The notes below the pieces were generated by a model. The model did no database searches. It was given only the letters and a program-made list of their open reading frames with translations, and was not told where the DNA came from. Of a DNA stretch of 64,000 bases, positions 25,380 to 54,463 are shown piece after piece. The position numbers were made by a program, and so were the translations under genes. Where the stretch lies: assembly GCF_001522545.3 (NCBI RefSeq), contig NC_031770.1, forward strand, positions 12,162,620-12,226,619. Direction: 5' to 3'. Source of the DNA: Parus major. Taxonomy: Eukaryota; Chordata; Aves; Passeriformes; Paridae. The first letter of the stretch is position 1. Each line of letters opens with the position of its first letter.

Positions 25380-25674
25380 NNNNNNNNNNNNNNNNNNNNN
25401 NNNNNNNNNNNNNNNNNNNNNNNNNNNNNNNNNNNNNNNNNNNNNNNNNNNNNNNNNNNNNNNNNNNNNNNNNNNNNNNNNNNNNNNNNNNNNNNNNNNN
25501 NNNNNNNNNNNNNNNNNNNNNNNNNNNNNNNNNNNNNNNNNNNNNNNNNNNNNNNNNNNNNNNNNNNNNNNNNNNNNNNNNNNNNNNNNNNNNNNNNNNN
25601 NNNNNNNNNNNNNNNNNNNNNNNNNNNNNNNNNNNNNNNNNNNNNNNNNNNNNNNNNNNNNNNNNNNNNNNNNN
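25380..25674. other. assembly gap (295 N)
   Basis: A run of Ns flanked by very GC-rich sequence on both sides. This is the typical place where bird short-read assemblies lose GC-rich promoters and first exons. It sits just 5' of the first visible exon of the survivin-like gene, so the first coding exon and core promoter of that gene probably lie inside. Confidence 0.97.
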
Positions 25675-25694
25675 GGCCTCCCCTGTGCCCGCAG

Positions 25695-26371
25695 ATGGCG
25701 GCGGCGGGCTTCGTGCACTGCCCCAGCGAGAACAGCCCCGACGTGGCGCAGTGCTTCTTCTGCCTCAAGGAGCTGGAGGGCTGGGAGCCCGAGGACGACC
25801 CCCTGTGAGTACCGGGGGGATCCCTCGGCCTCCGCCCCGATCGGCGGCGCCCCGGCCCGGGGGAACCGCTGGTGGCAACCGAGGGGCTCGGCAGGGGAGA
25901 GCGGTTGCGTGCGGCTCGTTGGGAGCTGCCGCCTTCTCTTTTATTTTCTCTTTCTTTTCGCCTCAATTCAGGGAGGAACACAAAAAGCACTCTGCGGACT
26001 GTGGTTTTCTTTCTCTTCGGAAAGAGCCTGCTAACCTGACGGTGCAGGAGTTCCTGAAGCTGGACAAACTGCGAATGAGAAAGGCACTTGTACGTACACG
26101 GGCTTCTAGTCCTTGGATTGTTGGGCTGCACAAGGCTTTGTGCAGGGTGCTTTGTTGCATCCAGGTCCGGGCTGTGCCCTTTCCTGGTTCTCAGCCATGC
26201 TTTATGCGGGATGTGTCCTGCTTTCCCCTCGAAGCTGAACCATACTCCACTTAGTGGTAGAGGGTAATATATTATTTTTACTCTTGGCAGAAAAAAGAGG
26301 TTTCTCAGAAGATGACCAAGGTTGAAGATAAAGCCAAGATCCAGCGATGTAGTATAAAGAATCTGGCCTAG
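25695..26371 (+). CDS. BIRC5L: survivin-like BIR protein, exons 2-4 (5' partial)
   Basis: Three exons are visible: 25695-25804, 25972-26089 and 26291-26371 (stop TAG), 102 residues in consistent phase. The reading has a complete single-BIR zinc site, Cys-x2-Cys-x16-His-x6-Cys, in [25 protein letters not shown]. It is followed by an FLKLDK helix and a lysine-rich C-terminal helix ending SIKNLA. This is the survivin (BIRC5) plan: BIR domain, dimer linker, long helix. Survivins act in the chromosomal passenger complex at centromeres and midzone, and belong to the IAP family. The exon borders match human BIRC5 exons 2-4 as I remember them; exon 1 is expected in the gap. The C-terminal helix is about three residues shorter than human and diverged. 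True BIRC5 lies near TK1 on another chromosome (memory), so I favour a second survivin gene (birc5-like). The symbol is tentative. Introns exclude a processed retrocopy. Confidence 0.85.
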
Positions 26372-26931
26372 ACTGCTGCAGCTTCAGAGTTGACAGTGAT
26401 GTCTGTCTTGTCCACATGCTGTGGCACTGCCCCTGTGACTGAATGGCCGTGTTTGCTGAGGCTGCTTCCAGACTGGCTGTTCCTGAGAAGCAGAGGGAAT
26501 TCTGCTTCACTCCTCTGAGTCTGTCTGGAAAGTACATGGAGTTTGATGCATTGTATACATAATCTTTTTCTATAGGGTTCTCCTAATTTTCCTGCTGTTT
26601 TTTAAAGGATTAGTATTTGTTTTCTTTTTTTTTTTTTTTATATTTTGTAAATCCAGCTGTTTAGAGATATTGCAGTCTCATAGAGATATTGGTAGCTCTG
26701 GTGCTAAAACTTGTATCTCTGATAGGAGTTGACATGCATTTCCATTTTTGTACAGACTATACCAATGCTTTTAGATACTCTGGAACATAGAAAGAGGAAG
26801 GAGTTTTAAAAATACTTCAGGGATTTGGGATTGTGGCTAGTAACATTGAGTTGTACCACACCTTAGTGTGCCTGGTATTCTTGTAAACTTCTGTTTGTAG
26901 TTGGCTGCTGCCTCATGTTGATGTATTTATA

Positions 26932-26937
26932 AATAAA
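26932..26937 (+). terminator. poly(A) signal of the survivin-like gene
   Basis: AATAAA within TTTATAAATAAAAG, 561 bp after the TAG stop, with a T-rich tract (about 26620-26640) inside the 3' UTR. It faces the DZANK1 poly(A) signal on the other strand about 440 bp away. Confidence 0.75.
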
Positions 26938-27377
26938 AGTTGAAGGCAGAACAATGAAGTTTTACTTGATTTCCTGGAGGACAAGAATCTGACCTTTACT
27001 GCAATGGGCTGTGCTAAATGCATTTTTAACATCAAAAAGGAAAATAAACTCAACAGTTACAGCTTGCAGTGCTGTTGCTCAAGTGTCAAACTCATGAGCA
27101 GAGTTCATCAGGGATTATAGACATTTTGGAGACATTGAAATTAATTTGTGCCTGGGAAGGTTCGGTTTGTCCCTTTGTTTGGAAAGGAAAAGAAAATTTG
27201 CAGAATAGAGTGCAGTCAGAGAGGAATTGTGCTCTGAACTGCCACAAAGGAATGGGGCAGTCTTGGAGAAAAGACTTGTCTCTTACAGGGCCCAAGCTGA
27301 TCACACAGGATTGTGAATTCTGCAGACAGAACTGGACACACGTGATGAAGTGCTCCTAAAGTCAAAGAAACTTCAGC

Positions 27378-27383
27378 TTTATT
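27378..27383 (-). terminator. DZANK1 poly(A) signal
   Basis: TTTATT on the plus strand is AATAAA on the minus strand. It lies 66 bp past the proposed DZANK1 stop (27449-27451) and supports a terminal exon that runs through the GTAAGT-like site at 27467-27472. Confidence 0.65.
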
Positions 27384-27448
27384 TGGGGAAAAAGTTTGTT
27401 GTAATAACACACTGATGAGAACAGTGTTCCTGTGTCTCACAAGTTTGT

Positions 27449-47206
<19,758 letters not shown>

Positions 47207-47699
47207 TCATTTTCCTAAAAAGAAGAATGCACTGAGAAATACAGTCTTTTAGCATGACTCCTTGTCTTTATTTTTTTCTCTTAGAGAACATTGGATTCTT
47301 TAAACCATCCTGCGACTGTGATTCCGTGTGTTTGAGCTAGAACAGCGTTAGCACTGTATGTCAGTGATACATGGAAGGAGTAAGGGACAGGAATCTCCAC
47401 CATAATCATGTCAGATGTGAAACCTGACATGCTGCCACCTGGAAACTTGACACCTGAATGAGTACAGGATGCCCTGAAAAGGACTAAAAACCCCAAATAT
47501 TTCTTCAGTTTATGCCATTTATCATGTGAACCAAGAATATATCCATAAAACAGGTGCCAAACTTGACTTATCCTGATGTACATAGTCATTATCATGTCAC
47601 GTAGTTTAAGAATGAAAAATTGCATTTGGATATGATGACATTTTACAAAACAGAGAGATGTACTCCAGATCGTGGGAACTGATGCTCAGGGCCAGGAAA

Positions 47700-47960
47700 C
47701 ACGTCTGTGCTACAAGGATTTGGTTTTGTAACCAGCCCTCCAGTGCTCCAGAAACAGCTCTTACGCTACTCTTCAATGCAGGCAGTGAGGGACACTCCCC
47801 ACCCTCTCCGGGCAATGTGTCCCAGCGCTCAGTCACCCTCGCAGGGAAGAAGTTCTTCCTCACGTTCAGGTGGAACCTCCCGTGTCCCAGATTATCTCTG
47901 TAGCCCCTTGTCCCATTTTTGGGCACCACCGAGCACAGCCTGATCCATCCTCTGACACAC
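47700..47960 (-). mobile_element. CR1-like ORF2 C-terminal remnant
   Basis: Minus-strand reading gives GYRDNLGHGRFHLNVRKNFF, then RVTERWDTLPGEG and PSLPALKSSVRAV. This is the same conserved CR1 ORF2 C-terminal block as at 17506-17745, but more diverged. It lies upstream of the first DZANK1 coding exon, just inside the promoter region, probably within its first intron. Borders are approximate. Confidence 0.8.
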
Positions 47961-47992
47961 ACCCACCAAGGACGGGCGGATCAGACCTTTAC

Positions 47993-48380
47993 CTGCCCTG
48001 AGGGCGCTGACAGCCCTTCCCTCACGCTCCCGCCTGCTCCTGGCACAGCTGCACCAAAGGTAAGCGGGGCTCCGCTCCAGCCCTTTGGGATCGCATCCCT
48101 GGCGGGACGCACGCGGCCCCGCCGGCACCCCGGCGCGGCCAGGCCCCGCTGCCCGCCCCTCCCCGGCGCGGCCCCCACACCTCGCCCCGCTCCATCCCTG
48201 CAGCCCAGCCCCGCTCACCGCAGGATCCCGCTGGCTCCCGCCCCTCCCGCTCCCGTTTCCAGGGACGCCTCGCGCCCGCCGCTCCCGCCGCCCATTGGCC
48301 GTTGCGCAGCAACCGTTCCGCCCCGCCCCCTCCGTCGCGCGTCTCTGACGTCATCTCGCCGCGCCGGAGCCCGCCGTGCT
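47993..48380. promoter_or_regulatory. DZANK1/POLR3F head-to-head promoter
   Basis: CpG-rich block between two divergent genes. Elements seen: inverted CCAAT box (ATTGG, 48294-48298); X-box-like GTTGCGCAGCAAC (48301-48313); Sp-type CCCCGCCC near 48321; and a full CRE palindrome TGACGTCA (48346-48353), 27 bp before the POLR3F ATG. On the minus strand, donor-like sites follow exonic bases ending at 47993 (CAG|GTAAAG) and 48219 (GCG|GTGAGC). Either could end a noncoding first exon of DZANK1, whose coding exon has an acceptor just above 47175. Start sites are inferred, not read. Confidence 0.7.
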
Positions 48381-51300
48381 ATGGCGGAGGTGAAGGTGAA
48401 GCCGGAGGTGCCCGATCCCATGGACATCGAGAGCAGGTGCTGGGGGTGCCTGCAGGCAGGCATGGAGGCTGCCGGGCGGGGGGTGCGTGTGTGGAGGCCA
48501 CGAAGGACGTGTTTTGCGGGGCGGGGTGGCAGGCGTGGCGGGGCCTTGTCGTTCAAGGCCTGAGGGACGGTGTTAATCAGGAAATAAGTGCTGAAGGAGA
48601 GGGTTGTTGGGGGGGGGCACCGAGAGTTTCGTGCTGGGAGGTGTTTAGGGGGCAGTGGGGGTTGAATCAGGTCACTTTCGGCTGTTCCGGAGTGTTTCTG
48701 GTCTTGGAAAGAGAAATGATGCACAGGGATTTGGTGCCGGGCTCCCTTAAGAAGCAATTGATGGATGCTTTTCCCCTGCGTTGCTCTTGTCACTCTCTTC
48801 CATCCTGACTTCAGTGCTGTTTGGACTTGATTTTGGATGCAGCAGAACATGACTTTTAAAGTTGCTTCTCTCCTCCTGCAGGATCATCGAGCTGTGCCAC
48901 CAGTTCCCCCATGGCATCACAGACCAGGTGATCCAGAATGACATGCCTCACATGGAAGCCCAGCAGAGAGCTGTGGCCATCAACAGGCTGCTCTCCATGG
49001 TAGGGACAGCCCACCTTCCTCATCTTCCTCAGCACATACATAACCACAAGGCCCATCAGTGATGGGGAATTAATTAGCTGTAGAGAAAAGAATGACTTTA
49101 GGCTATGCTGTCATATGTGAAGGTGTTCTCTGAACCCCTCACAAAATCCCAAGCTTGTGGATTGCTCTGATGGCACACAGGTCAAACCTGTTAGTTCTTG
49201 ATAAGAACCAAGGCTGTAACTGTAGGAAAGGGTCAGCTGGCAGTGAAAGAGTGAACATTAATTAATGCTGGCATACACATACTCTTAGGCTTGTCTAATT
49301 TCTTTCCTCTTTAAAATGAGAAGTAAGGACTTTTCCTGGCCACGTGCATGCAGAGCAGAACAATCTCTTTGTGTGTGTGAGAGATGTCAGTAATTCACAT
49401 CTAAGAGTCACTGCCCATCCAAGTTGGCAGCTTTCCAGTGATGGTCACTTAGTAAAAATGTAGAACTTTGCTACTGGAACTTGGAATTGTTCCAGAGCTC
49501 CACTGTGGTTTCTGGGTTGGTGTGCAAATGAGTGCTTTGATGGAAACAGAGCAAAGTATACAAGAACTTGATATCCCTTGTGCCATGTGAAAGTCAGGAG
49601 AAACAACAGGAATTGTGTAGATGTTGTGGGAAGGGTCAGGAACTGTTTGTTGTTTCTGATAGCTTATGATAAGTGGAAACTTGTCAGGGGAAAAGGCTGT
49701 TACTATTTCCAGTGGTTAGAAATGTTAGTTTTCATTTTTCTTTATTTAGTTGACATTAAATAAGGTTTTTATTTTAGAATTTCAGAATAGTCTTCTAAAA
49801 CACCTTCTGGAACAAGCTGTTTGAAGGAAAGTAAATGCATTGTGCCCATCTCTCCTAGGGGCAACTGGACCTTCTGAGGAGCAGTGCAGGTCTCCTGTAC
49901 AGAATCAAAGATTCCCAAAATGCGAGGTAAGCCTGTGTTTGCTGGGCAAATATATTTGGAACACAATTCTTGTTTGGCTTAAAACAAATCAAACTTCTTT
50001 CAAATTTTGGACCTTTCAAAAAATCCTGATGTCTGTCTTGTTTTACAGTAAAATGAAAGGCTCTGACAATCAAGAGAAGCTGGTTTACCAGATCATAGAG
50101 GATGCAGGCAACAAAGGTACTTTAAATTATAATTGTGAATGGTACTAACTGTGTTAACTCATGGGACCATTCCTGTCCAACATCATAAATGCTTGCCCAG
50201 ACAACACAAACATAAAATCTAATACCCCCATATCTTCTTGTTTTTCTCCAATCCCTTCTGTCCATTCCTTCCCTTTTGCTGGGAGTGGCAGGCAAGCAAC
50301 CCAAGCAGTGTTCTGATGTGACTTTTGGTTGGTATGTACAGAAACAAATGTTTTCTTCTATTTATTTCTGTTCACTTCTCTTTTTTTTAACAGGTATTTG
50401 GAGCAGGGACATTAGGTACAAAAGTAATCTGCCTTTAACAGAGATCAACAAGATACTGAAAAACTTGGAAAGCAAGAAACTAATTAAAGCAGTTAAATCT
50501 GTGGCAGTGAGTATTTTGTGACTTTTTTTTAAGCAATTTCAAACATCTGCTGCATGCTTTGTATGCTTTTAGCAGGGGCCTGGGGGCAGAGAAATCTCAT
50601 TTTGCCTCAAGCTTTCTCTTTGACTGTGCACCAGTGTTTGACTCTCTGCCTTTAGTGTGCAGGTTTGAGGTGCAGCAGATATTGGGTCCACAGGTCAGCT
50701 TCTCTGCTGTCTGTCTTCAGTTATCTGGTTCACACTGGGTCTGGTAAAGCAGGTGGAGCTAGAGAAGTTGGACATAGAAAAGCAGTAGCTTTTTTCATGT
50801 TCATATGAAAGATGCTGGCTTCATCAAGTCTTACAACGCTATTGTTATAAAATGATTAGGAATCAAAATGGGTTGATGTTCTCTTTATCTCTGTGGTACC
50901 TGAGGGTCAAACAGGTTGAGGATAGCTCAAGTCCTTAGGTGTTGGAGTAATAAAACCTCTTCTGCAGATTATTTGCTTAAATGATCCTTCATCAGGAAGG
51001 CTCTCAGGTGTTGAGAGCTGAACATTTCCCTCCAACAGGCATCCAAGAAGAAGGTCTATATGCTGTACAACCTGCAGCCCGACCGCTCCGTCACTGGAGG
51101 GGCCTGGTACAGTGACCAGGACTTCGAGTCTGAGTTTGTGGAGGTGTTAAATCAACAGTGTTTTAAGTTTCTTCAGAGTAAGGTGAGTGCCAAAATCACC
51201 TGCTGTTTATTTTGTAAACAGATGCCAGACAAGGCTTAGGTTTCCATAGGTGTTGGCCCTTATTGCAGCTAGATTGGCAAATCTGTCCTGGACTATTACT

Positions 51301-54176
51301 TTTGTCACAGTAAGTGGGATGGTGTTGTATTGAAATGATGGATGTTTTTACACCCTGGACAAGGAGGGGAGCCTTTTACCTCTGAGGTCCAATGACAAAC
51401 TGTCCTAGATGACACAAAATTGTCTATTCCTTATCTATTGTATGCCAACCTGCCCCAGAGTATTACTGTCCCTAGGACCCAGCAACCTGGGAAAGAGGAA
51501 CTTGTGTGTTCTATCCTGGAAGCAGGGGCAGTGTAGGATATCTTTAAAAACGGGAAACAGACATGAGGGGAGTGTTTTTGTTCTCCCTGGGCACCTGAGG
51601 AGGTTGCCTGGGGCAGGTCTCCAGTGGAGAAGCTGCATTTTGCAATCCAGACCTGCTCCAGAGGGAATTTTGCAATACCATTTCCTGCTGCTGCTCGGGA
51701 CAGCCCAGGAGGAGACAGACGTCTCTCCACTTGTTGAGGAGGGGGTGGACCTGCAACTTGCCAGGAAGTTTTTTCCAGCTTGTTTGGCAGCATTGGAGCC
51801 TTTTGGCCAAAAATTGTTTGTCCAGGTTTTGTTTTGACCCTGTACCCCTCTGATTGTTGTTTGTGGAAGTTCTGGAACTGCAGAGGCTGTTACCTTTTAT
51901 TTGATATTTTCTCCCTTCTATCTTCTCCCATTTTGTGTCTATTGGTGAAAGGAGATTGGTTTAAATTCAAGCAGAGGTAAATAATTTTGGAGTCTCCACC
52001 TGTATAATTGTCTTAGAAACTGAGACACAAACCAGGCAGCAAAGAGCACAGGACAAAAAAATCTAGGAAAAGTCACTGTGGATTCTGCAGAGCACCTCAT
52101 TTCTGAGAGGTTGGAAGGCAGCAGTCAGTCAGGTAGCTCTGACTAGAAAACAATTTCCCCTAGTCTGAATTATCCCTGGCTCATTAAATATGTCTGCAGG
52201 TTGTAGCATTTGTCTATTCCATTACAATATATTTTTAACTGGCTCTAGGTACAACAGAAACTTTCTTTTTGTCAACAAAATGTCAAATGTTTGCATTCCT
52301 TCATATTAATCTGAATTATAGTGTAAATTTAATATCATTTATTATAAAATTATATTTGATTGTGCATTGGATTGTCTCACATACACCAGTTTTAAGAATA
52401 TGGTTTTAAATGCTAAATATGTCCCAGAAATGGAAAACAGGTTTTGTTTCTGAGCCTGCCTGAAACTGAGCCACGAAGGAGGCTCTTGGCAGTCAGTGCT
52501 GACTGTAACTAACCTTTGCTTTTTCTCAGGCAGAGGCAGCTCGAGACAGCAAACAGAACCCCATGATACAGAGGAACAGCTCGTTTGCCTCATCCCACGA
52601 GGTGTGGAAATACATCTGTGAACTGGGCATCAGTAAGGTCAGAACAGATTCATCTCACTACTGTTCAAATTGTCAGTGCATGATTAGCTGTAGGAGCTGA
52701 GTACTGCAAACTTGCTGAAGGTCTCGTAAGTGTCTTAGTACCCTACAGCTTGTGTAGTGGAAGTGAGCTTTGTGGCTTCTTTGCTTTTGGGGAGGGTCAT
52801 TGATAGTGCCTGGCATTCCAGGATAGCTTGTGGATGTGGGTTTTCAAAAGTGTGTAAAAGAATTAGTATTCACATCCTTGTTAACTGTCTCAGCTGGTTT
52901 AGATTCCATAATTTCTCTTAAATTTACATATGCACTTCAAGGAATTTTAGGGGAGGGAAAAAAAGAAGGGGAAAAATACCCCACCATTACTGGTCACCAT
53001 CAACAGGTATATCTTTAGCAGCTTTTTCTTCTTTCACAATTGTTTTCCTGCAAAACTGGAACTGTATTGTGCTGGGATGATGGAGACATCTCAGGTGCAT
53101 AGGGAAGTTCTTTTTGGTAAGACCAAGCCTAGTGCAAATCAAAAGTGCTCAGGAAGTAGGAGGCATTAGTATTTGTTTGCTTTCTTTTTGCATCTGCACA
53201 ACTCCATAAAATTGCCAGTGAGACTGGTAGAAGTCTAGGTTAGAACTCTGTGGATTTGTTACTCATGGTGTTTGCTCATTTCTTCCTTGCAGGACTCACT
53301 GGCACACATCTTTCCTAACATCCATTTCACAAACTCTTTCTTAGGTAGAGTTGTCAATGGAAGACATTGAGACCATTTTGAATACTCTGATCTACGATGG
53401 CAAAGTGGAGATGACCATTATTGCTGCCAAGGAGGGGACAGTGGGCAGTGTGGATGGGCAGATGAGGCTGTACAGAGCTGTTAGTCCTCTCATCCAGCCC
53501 ACTGGATTGGTCAGGACACCCTGTGGACTGTGCCCTGTGAGTAACTAAGTCTGTGGATCATTAGTGGTGCAGCTCTTGAGCACAGGTTTGCAATGGCCAC
53601 ATGGCTCATGGCAAGTTCTGCCCACGAGTCAGCCTCGGGGCTAAGCCAACTGTGCTTAAAAGCTGCCTGTGATGCCCTAGCTGTGGTGTAAGAGGTTCTG
53701 TAGTTGGTCTAAATACCTGCTCTGCCAGGTGTTCCCCACTTCCAGCCTGTCTCTTTACTGGACTGTATGTGAAAGGATGCTGTCAAGTGCAGTCTGTTCT
53801 AAATTATATTCTGGTCCCAGGTTTGCCTGTGTTTTTACCAAGCTAAATTATTTCTGTCTGGCTTTTGGTCTCCTCCCTGGACTATGAACTGGTTTGTAGG
53901 TAAAAGTTGCCAGCATGTCCCTTTGTGGTGGGATCTGTTTTCTGTTCTCCCTCAGAGCTGCCACAAGACTTTCTAGGTTTTGGCCTCTGTTAGACTAATG
54001 CTGATCTACTCAGAAAGAAGCAGAAAACATGGGAGCATGTTACACACATGTTACAGCTGGAAGTAATTACTCTGCTGACACAGAGCTTTCTTTTGCAGGT
54101 TTTTGATGATTGTCACGAAGGTGGTGAGATTTCTCCATCAAACTGTATTTATATGACAGAGTGGTTGGAGTTCTAA
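48381..54176 (+). CDS. POLR3F: POLR3F, RNA polymerase III subunit RPC6
   Basis: Nine exons: 48381-48436, 48882-48999, 49859-49926, 50049-50116, 50394-50506, 51039-51182, 52530-52637, 53345-53536, 54099-54176. They give 314 residues (human about 316, from memory), all GT-AG and in phase. The subunit belongs to the RPC3/RPC6/RPC7 heterotrimer that helps Pol III open promoters and contact TFIIIB. Tandem winged-helix domains occupy the N-terminal half, with landmarks HQFPHGITDQVIQ, GIWSRDIRYKSNLPLTEI and LQPDRSVTGGAWYSDQDF. The C-terminus keeps four cysteines (285, 288, 294, 305) in CGLCPVFDDC...NC, the set I recall as the iron-sulfur ligands of human RPC6. The start ATG is the first in the transcript region and matches the MAEVKVK N-terminus. 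It is divergent from DZANK1 across a shared GC-rich promoter. Confidence 0.97.
51183..52529 (+). other. POLR3F intron 6 with GC-shifted block
   Basis: A 1.35-kb intron. The part 51400-51980 is richer in GC and has a long open frame (51409-51837) without any recognised motif. It looks like an inserted old repeat, possibly LTR-like, but I cannot assign a family or find its ends. Confidence 0.45.
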
Positions 54177-54457
54177 AGTGAAAGAAAACTGTAAACTGGA
54201 TTCATCCTTCACAGCCAAAGTGACAAAGCAGCTTGCTTTTTTTAAAAGCGGAGTTCTAAATCTGTAAGCAACTTCAGGACATGGAGTGACAAACTAGCCG
54301 TGATCCAGCTGTGTGAACTATTCTGGGAGTGGACTGGAAGTGGAGTCAGTGCTGAAGATGAAGGCTGAAGTGGAAATGTAAATCCATTCTTGAACCAAAA
54401 TTGGAGGTGGCAACTAAGGTGGTTAACATTAAAACAGATTTCTAAGCAACAGTTCAA

Positions 54458-54463
54458 AATAAA
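54458..54463 (+). terminator. POLR3F poly(A) signal AATAAA
   Basis: Canonical signal 281 bp after the POLR3F stop, first one downstream, followed by a T-containing region. Confidence 0.8.

Noticed and set aside
25103..26131. Long frames spanning the N run
   Set aside because: They are open only because Ns carry no stops; the survivin-like exons lie on the plus strand in another arrangement.
27040..27100. Candidate terminal DZANK1 exon on the minus strand (frame ending EQQHCKL)
   Set aside because: The open stretch is very short, has an in-frame stop just upstream, no good acceptor and no match to the known C-terminus.
48057..48066. Plus-strand donor AAAG|GTAAGC in the POLR3F promoter
   Set aside because: It lies far upstream of the POLR3F ATG with no matching exon evidence; probably chance.
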